DNA of 64,000 bases from Cupriavidus pauculus. GTDB lineage: Bacteria; Pseudomonadota; Gammaproteobacteria; Burkholderiales; Burkholderiaceae. The stretch spans positions 3,224,001 through 3,288,000 of the forward strand of contig NZ_CP044065.1 in assembly GCF_008693385.1 (NCBI RefSeq), in the 5' to 3' direction. The position numbers were made by a program, and so were the translations under genes. The notes below the pieces were generated by a model. That model did no database searches. It saw only the letters and a list, made by a program, of their open reading frames with translations, and had not been told where the DNA came from. Positions 27,463-35,887 of this stretch are shown here, one piece after another (the first letter of the stretch is position 1; each line of letters opens with the position of its first letter).

Positions 27463-28647
27463 TCATCCGCATCGCCGATAGAGATTTCCCGGTAGACGCT
27501 CGACGGCCCCTGCCAGTTCCAGTTCCAGCAGTGCGGTCGTCACCATATCCGGGCGCATTCCGCTCCGGAGGCAGATGTCGTCCAGCGTGACAGGATCATA
27601 GGCCAGGGCGGTGCCGAGCGTATCGCTGCACCGGGTACGCGCCGCCGCCGCGCCCACGCCCTCGCCGGCGGGGGTGCCGGACGCGGGGGGTGCCAGATCC
27701 CCGAACTCCTCGAGTACATCCTGTGGCGCCTCCACGAGCCTCGCGCCATCGCGAATCAACCGGTGGCCGCCGCGCGAGAGCGGCGAATGGATCGACCCCG
27801 GTACCGCGAACACCTCCCGCCCGAGTTCGGCGGCCACGCGCGCGGTAATCAGCGATCCCGACCGCTCGGCCGCCTCGATCACGAGCACGCCGCGCGACAG
27901 GGCGGCGATGATCCGGTTGCGCCGCGGAAAGTGATGCCCCACCGCGCGGACCCCCAGCGGAAACTCGCTCACGATCGCCCCATGCGCCGCCACCGCGTGC
28001 GCAAGGTGCCGGTGCCGGGCCGGATAGACGAGGTCCACACCCGTACCGATGACCGCCACGGTGCCACCGGGCCCGCTCAGGCCGCCCGCGTGCGCGGCGG
28101 CATCCACGCCGAGCGCCAGCCCCGACACCACGGCCTGCCCGGCCCGCGAGAAGGCGGCGGCAAACGACTCGGCATCGCGGCGGCCCTGATCCGTCGCCTT
28201 GCGCGCCCCGACCACGGCCAGCGACGGGCGTGCGAGCGCCTCCAGCTGCCCGTTCACATAGAGCAGGGGCGGCGGGTCATGGAGATCGAACAGCCGCGCC
28301 GGGTACGCGGCATCCGCCAGCGTCAGCAGATGGTGCCCGGGCGCCTCGCACCAGGCGAGCGTGCGGTCGATCAGCGCGGCCATCGCGCGGTCCGGCGGCG
28401 CCAGCAGCGCCCGCACGATGCCGGGCGGCAGGTATTCGGCCAGCCGCGCCGCCTCCTGCGCAAGCACGTGCGCGGGCGGGCCGAAGACGGCCAGCAGCTG
28501 CCGCACACCGACGGGACCGAGCCCCGGCGTGGCGACCAGACGCAGCCACGCCGCGACCCCGGCATCCGGATGGGCGCCGAGAGCGGTCGTGGGGGCGGAG
28601 GGTACGGGAGAGGAGAGCGCGGGCAAGCCCGCGCGATGGTCACGCAA
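27463..28647 (-). CDS. dprA: DNA-processing protein DprA
   Basis: 394 residues. The Rossmann-like DprA core is clear: SLAVVGARKATDQGRRDAESFA, SGLALGVDAAAHAGGL, FPRRNRIIAALSRGVLVIEAAERSGSLITA and VFAVPGSIHSPLSRGGHRLI. The N-terminal SAM-like helices (WLRLVATPGLGPVGVRQLL) and a C-terminal winged helix (residues ~320-394) are present. DprA loads RecA on incoming single-stranded DNA during transformation. Start ATG at 28647. It is followed downstream by the thioredoxin gene and topB, and preceded by the LysM gene only 25 bases away. Confidence 0.95.
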   Translation of the reverse strand: MRDHRAGLPALSSPVPSAPTTALGAHPDAGVAAWLRLVATPGLGPVGVRQLLAVFGPPAHVLAQEAARLAEYLPPGIVRALLAPPDRAMAALIDRTLAWCEAPGHHLLTLADAAYPARLFDLHDPPPLLYVNGQLEALARPSLAVVGARKATDQGRRDAESFAAAFSRAGQAVVSGLALGVDAAAHAGGLSGPGGTVAVIGTGVDLVYPARHRHLAHAVAAHGAIVSEFPLGVRAVGHHFPRRNRIIAALSRGVLVIEAAERSGSLITARVAAELGREVFAVPGSIHSPLSRGGHRLIRDGARLVEAPQDVLEEFGDLAPPASGTPAGEGVGAAAARTRCSDTLGTALAYDPVTLDDICLRSGMRPDMVTTALLELELAGAVERLPGNLYRRCG

Positions 28648-28672
28648 TGAGAGATGCCGGCTGGCCGGCGCG

Positions 28673-29851
28673 TCAGTGCGGCGTCTGCGCGCGGTCGCCG
28701 ACCATGATCGTGTTGGACGCGTCGGTCACGAGCGCATACGAGATGCCCGGAAACACGCGGAACACGAAGGCGAGGCCATAGCGGTCGTCGGGCAGCGTGA
28801 TCAGCCGGTTGTTCTCGGTCGTGTCCTTGACCTGGCCGCCGTCGCGCGACAGCGCCACCACATGGCCCGGCTCGAGGCCCGCATTGCCGCCCGCGTTCAG
28901 CACCACCACCTGCTTGGCGCCGCCGTATTGCACGCCGCCGTAGACCTTGGCCACGCGCGCATCGACCTCGACATCGGGCGCATGCGGGACGTAGCGCACG
29001 AGTTCGCGCGGCGGCTGCGGCAGCATCAGCGTGCCGACGCCGATCTCCTGTTGCGCGGCCGTGGCCTCGACCGTCGTGACGGCGTCGGGGCCTTGCGGGC
29101 CCTGCGTCACGCGCAGGTTGCCCTGATACTCGGCCTCATAGCCGATGACCTTCTGCGTGACCGGATCCTTCACGGGCTGCACGGGCCGGAAGGCCTGCCA
29201 GTCGCTGCCGATCCGCGCGTCCTCGGGGTTGATGCCCCGCGCATAGGCGGAATCGCCGCGGCCCATATACACGCGCGACTCGGGCAGCGCGACGAGGCGC
29301 GCCGACGTGGCCAGCGTCCCTTCATCCACCACGAGCGGGCGAATCAGGAACGGCTCGATGTCCTTGGCCGCAATGGTCAGGATGGCGCCGCCATCGGCCT
29401 CGTCGCCACGCACGCGCGGAGACAGGCGCACCGTGTCGCTGCCCGCGCCGCCCGGCGGCGTGGTGGACAGGAACGCGCGGCCGTCACGCTGAACCAGGTA
29501 CAGGACCTGGCCCGGGTAGATCAGGTGCGGATTGCGGATCTGCTGCTTGTTCATCCCCCAGAGCTCGGGCCAGCGCCACGGCTGGCGCAGGAAGCGGCCC
29601 GAGATGCCCCACAGCGTGTCGCCGCGGCGTACCGTGTACTGCGACGGTGCGTCCTGTGCGAGATCGGAGATGGGGATACCCTGCTGGGCGGTGCGGTTGG
29701 CTTCGGCCTGTTGCGTCGGTGTGACCACTTGCTCCGCGGCCTGGGCGGCCATGCTCGCTGTGGCAGTGACGCCCGCGACACTCAGCATGGCGAAGGTGAA
29801 CGCGTGCAGCCTGCGGCCGAACGCCGCCTGTTCTTTGGTAAGATCGCGCAT
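28673..29851 (-). CDS. Exported LysM-domain protein
   Basis: 392 residues. Residues ~12-38 form a signal peptide (FTFAMLSVAGVTATASMAAQA-type). The LysM domain is at ~70-118 (QYTVRRGDTLWGISGRFL, then NPHLIYPGQVLYLV), binding peptidoglycan. The rest is beta-rich without a recognised catalytic site. It occupies the position of the conserved LysM gene found between def and dprA in Burkholderiales. It is divergent from def. The role is probably cell-envelope maintenance. Confidence 0.9.
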   Translation of the reverse strand: MRDLTKEQAAFGRRLHAFTFAMLSVAGVTATASMAAQAAEQVVTPTQQAEANRTAQQGIPISDLAQDAPSQYTVRRGDTLWGISGRFLRQPWRWPELWGMNKQQIRNPHLIYPGQVLYLVQRDGRAFLSTTPPGGAGSDTVRLSPRVRGDEADGGAILTIAAKDIEPFLIRPLVVDEGTLATSARLVALPESRVYMGRGDSAYARGINPEDARIGSDWQAFRPVQPVKDPVTQKVIGYEAEYQGNLRVTQGPQGPDAVTTVEATAAQQEIGVGTLMLPQPPRELVRYVPHAPDVEVDARVAKVYGGVQYGGAKQVVVLNAGGNAGLEPGHVVALSRDGGQVKDTTENNRLITLPDDRYGLAFVFRVFPGISYALVTDASNTIMVGDRAQTPH

Positions 29852-30013
29852 TTTCCTGACCGGTCGGCGTGACGACCGGATTGACCCTGGATAGAGCGTG
29901 CCTGCTGCGGCGCGCCTTGAATTTTTGTACTAGCGCCCCGATTCTGCATGTAAACATCCGTCGCCGCAACGCGACGGCTTCGTTGCACGCAGCCGGCGTT
30001 GCGCCCGAGCATC

Positions 30014-30520
30014 ATGGCAAAACTGGACATCCTGACCTACCCCGATCCCCGTCTCCACATCGTTGCAAAGCCTGTTGCGGCCGTGGACGACCGCATCCGC
30101 CAGCTCGTGAAGGACATGGCCGAAACCATGTACGAGGCGCCCGGCATCGGCCTCGCCGCGACGCAGGTGGACGTGCACGAGCAGGTGATCGTGATCGACC
30201 TGTCCGAGACGCGCGACGCGCTCCAGGTCTTTATCAATCCGGAGATCGTCTGGGCCAGCGACAACCGCAAGGTGTGGGAAGAGGGCTGCCTGTCGGTGCC
30301 CGAGGTCTACGACCGCGTGGAACGGCCGGACCGCGTGCGCGTGCGCGCGCTCAACGAGCGCGGCGAGACATTCGAGCTCGACGCGGACGAACTGCTCGCT
30401 GTATGTATACAGCACGAGATGGACCACCTGAAGGGCAAGGTCTTCGTCGAGTACCTGTCGCCGCTCAAGGTCAACCGCATCAAGTCCAAGCTGCAGAAGC
30501 GCGGACGTTCGCGGATGTAA
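30014..30520 (+). CDS. def: Peptide deformylase
   Basis: 168 residues. It removes the formyl group from the N-terminus of new proteins. All three metal and catalytic motifs are intact: [16 protein letters not shown] (metal Cys) and QHEMDHLKG (two metal His and the catalytic Glu). The ATG at 30014 gives the usual [15 protein letters not shown] start; the frame runs 5 codons further upstream without support. Followed by fmt, its usual functional partner. Confidence 0.97.
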   Translation: MAKLDILTYPDPRLHIVAKPVAAVDDRIRQLVKDMAETMYEAPGIGLAATQVDVHEQVIVIDLSETRDALQVFINPEIVWASDNRKVWEEGCLSVPEVYDRVERPDRVRVRALNERGETFELDADELLAVCIQHEMDHLKGKVFVEYLSPLKVNRIKSKLQKRGRSRM

Positions 30521-30615
30521 CAGTCCGCCGCGATGCGCCCGGCCCGCGCGCCGGGTCTGCTATCGTGAGAGGACCGTTCGCCCTCCCGCAGTCCCTGCCT
30601 ACAGTCGATCCACTA

Positions 30616-30645
30616 CCGGCCGCCATGCGGCCGGAGTGCTTTTTA
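30616..30645 (+). terminator. GC-rich hairpin with T tract just before fmt
   Basis: CCGGCCGC-CAT-GCGGCCGG followed by AGTGCTTTTT, ending about 15 bases before the fmt ATG. It may terminate def transcripts or modulate fmt. Its closeness to the start codon makes an attenuator-like role possible. Confidence 0.45.
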
Positions 30646-30658
30646 GCGGAACGCTGCC

Positions 30659-31687
30659 ATGACACAAGCCCAGCCCCTGCGCGTTGCCTTCGCCGGGACG
30701 CCTGAATTCGCCCGCGTCGCTCTCGAGGCCATCCATGCCGCCGGGTTCCCGGTGGTGGCCGTGCTGACCCAGCCCGATCGCCCCGCCGGGCGCGGCATGC
30801 AACTGCAGGCCAGCCCCGTCAAGCAGTTCGCCGTGGCGCATGATCTCGGACCTGTGCTCCAGCCCCGCTCGCTGCGGCGCCAGGGCAAGTACCCCGAAGA
30901 GGCGGGCGCGGCCGTGGACACGCTCGCGGCCATCGCGCCCGACGTCATGGTCGTGGCCGCATACGGGCTGATCCTGCCGGCCGAGGTCCTGGCGCTGCCG
31001 CGCCATGGCTGCCTGAACATCCATGGCTCGCTGCTGCCCCGGTGGCGCGGCGCCGCGCCGATCCACCGCGCCATCGAGGCGGGCGATACGGAAACCGGCA
31101 TCACGCTGATGCAGATGGACGAAGGGCTCGACACGGGCGCGATGCTGTCGCGGGACAGCGTGCCCATCGGGCCGCTGGACACCACGGGCTCGCTGCACGA
31201 CGCGCTGGCCGCGATGGGCGGCCGCCTCATCGTTGACGCGCTGCGCGAACTGGCCGCCGGCCGCGCGCTGGTTGCCACGCCGCAGCCCGAGACGGGCATC
31301 ACCTATGCCGAGAAGATCGGCAAGGACGAGGCGCCGCTCGACCTGTCGCGGCCGGCCGCGCCGCTCGCCCGGCAGGTCCGCGCGTTCAATCCGTTTCCCG
31401 GTGCGACCGTGCAGGTGGGAGAGACCGTGATCAAGTGCTGGCAGGCGCTGGCGCTCGCGGCCGGGGGCTCGCCGCTGCCGCATCCGCCGGGCACCGTGCT
31501 GTCGGCGGACGCCACGGGGGTGATCATCGCCTGCGGCGACGGCACCGCGCTGCAGGTGACCGAGTTACAGAAGCCGGGCGGGCGCCGGCAGCCGGCCCAG
31601 CAGTTCCTGCAGTCGATGCCACTGGTGCCGGGCACGCGCTGCCTGCTGCCGGCGGAGATCGCGGCAAAGGCGGCCGCGCAGGCATAA
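30659..31687 (+). CDS. fmt: Methionyl-tRNA formyltransferase
   Basis: 342 residues. It formylates initiator Met-tRNA using 10-formyl-THF. The N-terminal domain shows [27 protein letters not shown] and the folate/catalytic block [25 protein letters not shown] with the Asn/His pair and [12 protein letters not shown]-terminal oligonucleotide-binding domain follows from about residue 215. Length is slightly above E. coli Fmt (315). It is downstream of def, but 138 bases away with a hairpin between. Confidence 0.96.
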   Translation: MTQAQPLRVAFAGTPEFARVALEAIHAAGFPVVAVLTQPDRPAGRGMQLQASPVKQFAVAHDLGPVLQPRSLRRQGKYPEEAGAAVDTLAAIAPDVMVVAAYGLILPAEVLALPRHGCLNIHGSLLPRWRGAAPIHRAIEAGDTETGITLMQMDEGLDTGAMLSRDSVPIGPLDTTGSLHDALAAMGGRLIVDALRELAAGRALVATPQPETGITYAEKIGKDEAPLDLSRPAAPLARQVRAFNPFPGATVQVGETVIKCWQALALAAGGSPLPHPPGTVLSADATGVIIACGDGTALQVTELQKPGGRRQPAQQFLQSMPLVPGTRCLLPAEIAAKAAAQA

Positions 31688-31742
31688 TCGGCGGCGGTCA
31701 GGACGCGTCCTCCGCCTCCTTCGTTACTCCAGCTACCCCATC

Positions 31743-32396
31743 ATGCTCGGCATCACGGATCTGCCGCTCTTCGTCGGCGCGGTCTTCCTGCTCAATGTGA
31801 CCCCCGGCCCCGACACCGCCTATATCGTCGGCCGCAGCGTCGCGCAGGGCCGGATGGCCGGCGTCATGTCGTCGCTTGGGGTCAGCGCGGGCTGCTGCGT
31901 GCATGCCCTCGCCACGGCATTCGGGCTCACCGCGCTGCTGGCGGCCTCGCCGATCGCGTTCTCGGTCATCCAGTACGCGGGCGCGGCTTACCTGTGCTGG
32001 CTCGGCCTGCGCATGATCGCCACGACGTTCCGCCCGGCTGGCGTGGCGGTATCCGCGCCGGGAGACGCGGGCCGCCCGCGGGAGGCGCGTGGATTGCGCG
32101 CGCTGTTCATGCAGGGCTTCCTGACCAACGTGCTGAACCCGAAGGTCATCCTGTTCTTCCTGTCGTTCTTCCCGCAGTTCGTGGACCCGAAGGCCGGGCA
32201 CCAGGCGGCGGCGTTCCTCGTGCTCGGCGCGATCATGATCGTCATGACCACCGTCTGGAACACGCTCGTCGCGTGGCTCGCGGGTGCGCTGACCCGGCGG
32301 GTCAGCCAGGCGCCGCGCCTCAAGTGCTGGCTCGATCGCGTGGTGGGTACCGCCTTTATCGGCCTGGGCGCGCGGCTGGCCCTGCTGCCGCGCTGA
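31743..32396 (+). CDS. LysE-family amino-acid exporter
   Basis: 217 residues with six hydrophobic segments. The N-terminal block VTPGPDTAYIVGRSVAQGRMAG and QGFLTNVLNPKVILFFLSFFPQF are signatures of the LysE/RhtB superfamily. It likely exports an amino acid or related metabolite; specificity is unknown. It follows fmt by 55 bases and precedes htpX in the same orientation. Confidence 0.92.
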   Translation: MLGITDLPLFVGAVFLLNVTPGPDTAYIVGRSVAQGRMAGVMSSLGVSAGCCVHALATAFGLTALLAASPIAFSVIQYAGAAYLCWLGLRMIATTFRPAGVAVSAPGDAGRPREARGLRALFMQGFLTNVLNPKVILFFLSFFPQFVDPKAGHQAAAFLVLGAIMIVMTTVWNTLVAWLAGALTRRVSQAPRLKCWLDRVVGTAFIGLGARLALLPR

Positions 32397-32506
32397 GCGC
32401 GTCACGAAAAACCCTGCCGCGGACATTGAATTTCCGGGCCGGTAACCCTATCTAACGAGAGAACGCGCGCCTGGCGCGTTGACCGATATCCACGGAGCTC
32501 ACTGCC

Positions 32507-33367
32507 ATGTTCAACTGGGTCAAGACCTTCATGCTGATGGCCGCCATCACGGCGCTGTTCATCGTCATCGGCGGCATGATCGGCGGACGCGGCGGCATGA
32601 TGATCGCGCTGCTGATCGCCCTGGGGATGAACTTCTTCTCCTACTGGTTCTCGGACAAGATGGTCCTGCGCATGTACAACGCGCAGGAAGTCGATGCGAG
32701 TACCGCCCCGCAGTTCTACGGCATGGTGCAGGACCTCGCGCAACGCGCGGGTTTGCCGATGCCGCGCGTGTACCTGATCAACGAGGACGCCCCCAATGCG
32801 TTCGCCACGGGCCGCAATCCCGAGAACGCCGCGGTGGCCGCCACGACGGGCATCCTGCGCGTGCTGTCCGACCGCGAACTGCGCGGCGTGATGGCGCACG
32901 AGCTCGCGCACGTGCGTCACCGCGACATCCTGACCTCCACCATCGCGGCGACGATGGCCGGCGCGATCTCCGCGCTCGCCAACATGGCGATGTTCTTTGG
33001 CGGCCGCGACGAGAACGGCAACCGTACCAACCCGATCGCCGGTATCGCGGTGGCGATCCTCGCGCCGCTGGCGGCCTCGCTGATCCAGATGGCGATCTCC
33101 CGCGCGCGCGAGTTCGAAGCCGACCGCGGCGGTGCCGAGATCAGCGGCGATCCGCAGGCGCTCGCGAGCGCGCTCGACAAGATCCATCGCTACGCGCAGG
33201 GCATTCCGTTCCAGGCGGCCGAGGAGCATCCGGCCACCGCGCAGATGATGATCATGAACCCGCTGGCCGGCGGCGGCATCGCGAACCTGTTCTCGACGCA
33301 CCCGGCCACCGAGGAACGCATCGCGCGCCTGATGCAGATGGCGCAGACGGGCGCGTACCCCTCCTGA
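32507..33367 (+). CDS. htpX: Membrane metalloprotease HtpX
   Basis: 286 residues, the usual length. Two N-terminal membrane helices are followed by the zinc protease motif [13 protein letters not shown] (HExxH) near residue 130, another hydrophobic pair, and the third zinc ligand in [10 protein letters not shown]. HtpX degrades damaged membrane proteins together with FtsH. A GGAG lies upstream of the ATG. A terminator follows at 33455. Confidence 0.96.
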   Translation: MFNWVKTFMLMAAITALFIVIGGMIGGRGGMMIALLIALGMNFFSYWFSDKMVLRMYNAQEVDASTAPQFYGMVQDLAQRAGLPMPRVYLINEDAPNAFATGRNPENAAVAATTGILRVLSDRELRGVMAHELAHVRHRDILTSTIAATMAGAISALANMAMFFGGRDENGNRTNPIAGIAVAILAPLAASLIQMAISRAREFEADRGGAEISGDPQALASALDKIHRYAQGIPFQAAEEHPATAQMMIMNPLAGGGIANLFSTHPATEERIARLMQMAQTGAYPS

Positions 33368-33454
33368 GGGTCCGCCGGCGCCCCCTGAGCCGCCTTCGGC
33401 GGCGTGCCGGCCGCTGCGCTGTAAAATCCGGCGCATGCACGCCAACGGGTAAAC

Positions 33455-33494
33455 TGCCCGCCGTGTTCTTCTTCGGAGCCGGCGGGCATTTTTT
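33455..33494 (+). terminator. Intrinsic terminator between htpX and rsmB
   Basis: TGCCCGCCG / CGGCGGGCA 9-base stem with a 16-base loop and six T. It ends 60 bases before rsmB. A 5-codon reading frame (MHANG) starts about 20 bases upstream of the stem, so attenuation is conceivable but not supported further. Confidence 0.75.
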
Positions 33495-33553
33495 CACCGC
33501 CGCCGGCCCGCGCTTTCCGTACCCGGTACCGTTTTTCTTGAGTTTTCGATCGT

Positions 33554-34954
33554 ATGCGCCTGCAACCTGATTCACTCGCCTTCCAGATGCTTGGCGCCGC
33601 TGCCGCGGTGCGCGGCGTCAACGAGGGCACCGCCTTGCCGCAGGCCATCGACGAGGCCGCCGCGCATCTGCGGCTGGACCGCGTGCGCGATGCCGCCACG
33701 CGCGGCGCCATCCAGGATCTCGCCTATCGCACGATGCGCCAGTTCGGTGCCACGCGCGCGCTGGTCACGGACCTCGTGACGCGTCCGCCCGGCGCGCTCG
33801 TCGACTCGCTGCTGGCCGTCGCGCTCGCGCTGCTGCTCGACGGCGAGCAGCCCGATGCCGATCAGCCGGGACGGGGCTACAGCGACTTCACCGTGGTGGA
33901 CCAGGCCGTCAGCGCGGCCGCGTCCGAACCCAAGACCGCGCATGCGCGCGGGCTCGTCAACGCGGTGCTGCGCCGTTTCCTGCGCGAGCGCAAGCCGCTG
34001 CTCGCGCGTATCGCGCAGGAAGACGAGGCGCGCTGGAACCTGCCGGCCTGGTGGCTGCGCATGCTGCGCGACGCGTACCCGGATCAATGGTCGTCGCTCG
34101 CGGCCGGCGTCAATGCGCGTCCGCCGATGACGCTGCGCGTGAACACCGCGCGCGGCACCGTCAAGGAGTATCTGACGCGTCTGGCCAATGCGGGACTGGC
34201 GGGCGTGCAGGTGGGCCCGCAGGCCGTGCGCCTCGTGCGTGCGTTCCCGGTGTCGCAGATTCCCGGGTTTGCCGAGGGCGACGTGTCGGTGCAGGACGCC
34301 GGCGCGCAACTGGCCGCGCAACTGCTCGCAGGTCCTGACGGCATGCGCGCGGGGATGCGTGTCCTCGATGCGTGCGCGGCACCGGGCGGCAAGACCGGCC
34401 ATCTGCTGGAACTCGCCGATATCGATCTGACCGCGGTGGAGAGCGACGCGCAGCGCGTGGCGCGCATTCACGACAACCTTGCGCGCCTGGGCCAGCAGGC
34501 CAACGTGATTACCGGCGATGCGAGCCGTCCGAAGGACTGGTGGGATGGTCAGCCGTTCGATCGCATCCTCGCGGATGTGCCATGTTCCGCGTCGGGCATC
34601 GTACGGCGGCATCCCGATATTCGCTGGCTGCGCCGCGAATCAGATATCGGCAAGCTCGTCAACGAGCAACGTCGCATCGTTTCGCAGCTTTGGCCGCTGC
34701 TCAAGCCTGGCGGCATTCTCGTCTATGTAACCTGTTCGATTTTCCCAACGGAGGGCGAAGAGCAGGCGCGCTGGTTTGGTGCGCAGCTACCAGATGCGAT
34801 ACGATTGCAGGCGCCGGGGCAACTGCTGCCCGGTGTGAAGGCGCCTGAACCGGTCGGCGGCACCGCGGTGGATACCGCGACGGCTGCCGGCGAGGCAAGC
34901 CTGCCATCGGACCACGATGGCTTCTACTACGCCCGCTTCCAGAAACGCGCCTGA
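33554..34954 (+). CDS. rsmB: 16S rRNA m5C967 methyltransferase RsmB (Sun/Fmu)
   Basis: 466 residues. An N-terminal NusB-like RNA-binding domain (residues ~5-150) is followed by the SAM methyltransferase domain with VLDACAAPGGKTGHLLEL, DRILADVPCSASGIVRRHPDI (release Cys) and LVYVTCSIFPTEGEEQ (catalytic Cys). It methylates C967 of 16S rRNA. It is 10 bases upstream of the DUF4390 gene and starts the operon that continues into the NtrY-like kinase. Confidence 0.95.
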   Translation: MRLQPDSLAFQMLGAAAAVRGVNEGTALPQAIDEAAAHLRLDRVRDAATRGAIQDLAYRTMRQFGATRALVTDLVTRPPGALVDSLLAVALALLLDGEQPDADQPGRGYSDFTVVDQAVSAAASEPKTAHARGLVNAVLRRFLRERKPLLARIAQEDEARWNLPAWWLRMLRDAYPDQWSSLAAGVNARPPMTLRVNTARGTVKEYLTRLANAGLAGVQVGPQAVRLVRAFPVSQIPGFAEGDVSVQDAGAQLAAQLLAGPDGMRAGMRVLDACAAPGGKTGHLLELADIDLTAVESDAQRVARIHDNLARLGQQANVITGDASRPKDWWDGQPFDRILADVPCSASGIVRRHPDIRWLRRESDIGKLVNEQRRIVSQLWPLLKPGGILVYVTCSIFPTEGEEQARWFGAQLPDAIRLQAPGQLLPGVKAPEPVGGTAVDTATAAGEASLPSDHDGFYYARFQKRA

Positions 34955-34963
34955 CCCAGACCG

Positions 34964-35887
34964 ATGCCGAGCTCGCCGCGCTTGTCCGTCCTCCGTGCCC
35001 ATGGCGACGCAGCGCGCGAGCTTTCCGCGGGGATGCCCTCGTCCCTGCATGCCCCGCGCATCCTGCGGTCGCGGGCCCTGCGCTGGTGGCTCGTCGCGAT
35101 GCTTTTGCTGCTGGCATTGCTCTGCCATCCCGGACGCGGCGATGCGCAGCTGATCGAAACCACCGAGAACCGCATCGAGTATCAGGACGGCGGCTTCGAC
35201 CTCGCCGCATCGTTCGACTTCGATCTGCCGCCCGCACTCGAGGACGCGCTGCACAAGGGCATCTCGTTGTACTTCGTCGTCGAGTTCCAGCTCACGCGAC
35301 CGCGCTGGTACTGGTTCGACGACAAGCCCGTCAACACCACGCGCAGCGTGCGCCTGTCCTACCAGCCGCTCACGCGACAGTACCGTGTCTCCACCGGTGG
35401 CCTGCAATTGCCGTTCACGCGGCTCAAGAGCGCGCTGCAGTTCATCCAGCATGTGCGGGGATGGCGCGTGTTCGAGCGTAATGCCGTCAAGCCCGGCGAA
35501 ACCTATCAGGCCCAGGTGCGCATGCGCCTGGACCTCTCGCAATTGCCCAAGCCCTTCCAGATCAATGCGGTGAACACGCGCGAGTGGAACCTGTCGTCCG
35601 AATGGCGGCACTTCAACTACACCGTGCCGACGAATCTCGATGCGCCGCCGCCCGTGCCGGTGGCGCCCGCGACGCCAAACGTGCCGATCGTGCCCGCCGT
35701 GCCACCCGCTTCGCTGCCCGCCCCGCAGGCCCCGGCATCGTCGCCCGCCGCGGTGCCGGCTTCGACGCCGTCTTCGGCCTCCGCGCCCGCGGCCAGCAAT
35801 AACGAGGCGCGCACGCCGTTCGCGCAGACCGTGTCCACCGTGCTGTCCCCCAGTCAGCTCGTTCAGCCGCCCGCGAGCCAGCCATGA
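34964..35887 (+). CDS. DUF4390 exported protein
   Basis: 307 residues. After a 35-residue basic lead, a hydrophobic segment (WWLVAMLLLLALLC) acts as signal anchor or signal peptide. The DUF4390 domain covers ~55-215 (IEYQDGGFDLAASFDFDLPPAL, RPRWYWFDDKPVNTTRSVRLSYQPLTRQYRVS). The last ~90 residues are a Pro/Ala/Val-rich tail, probably disordered. It overlaps the NtrY-like gene by 4 bases. The conserved order rsmB-DUF4390-ntrY in Burkholderiales suggests a link to envelope sensing, but function is unknown. A later start near 35036 is possible. Confidence 0.88.
   Translation: MPSSPRLSVLRAHGDAARELSAGMPSSLHAPRILRSRALRWWLVAMLLLLALLCHPGRGDAQLIETTENRIEYQDGGFDLAASFDFDLPPALEDALHKGISLYFVVEFQLTRPRWYWFDDKPVNTTRSVRLSYQPLTRQYRVSTGGLQLPFTRLKSALQFIQHVRGWRVFERNAVKPGETYQAQVRMRLDLSQLPKPFQINAVNTREWNLSSEWRHFNYTVPTNLDAPPPVPVAPATPNVPIVPAVPPASLPAPQAPASSPAAVPASTPSSASAPAASNNEARTPFAQTVSTVLSPSQLVQPPASQP

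Noticed and set aside
33436..33494. Attenuator with leader peptide MHANG before rsmB
   Set aside because: The peptide has no regulatory codon run and the hairpin is well explained as the htpX terminator.
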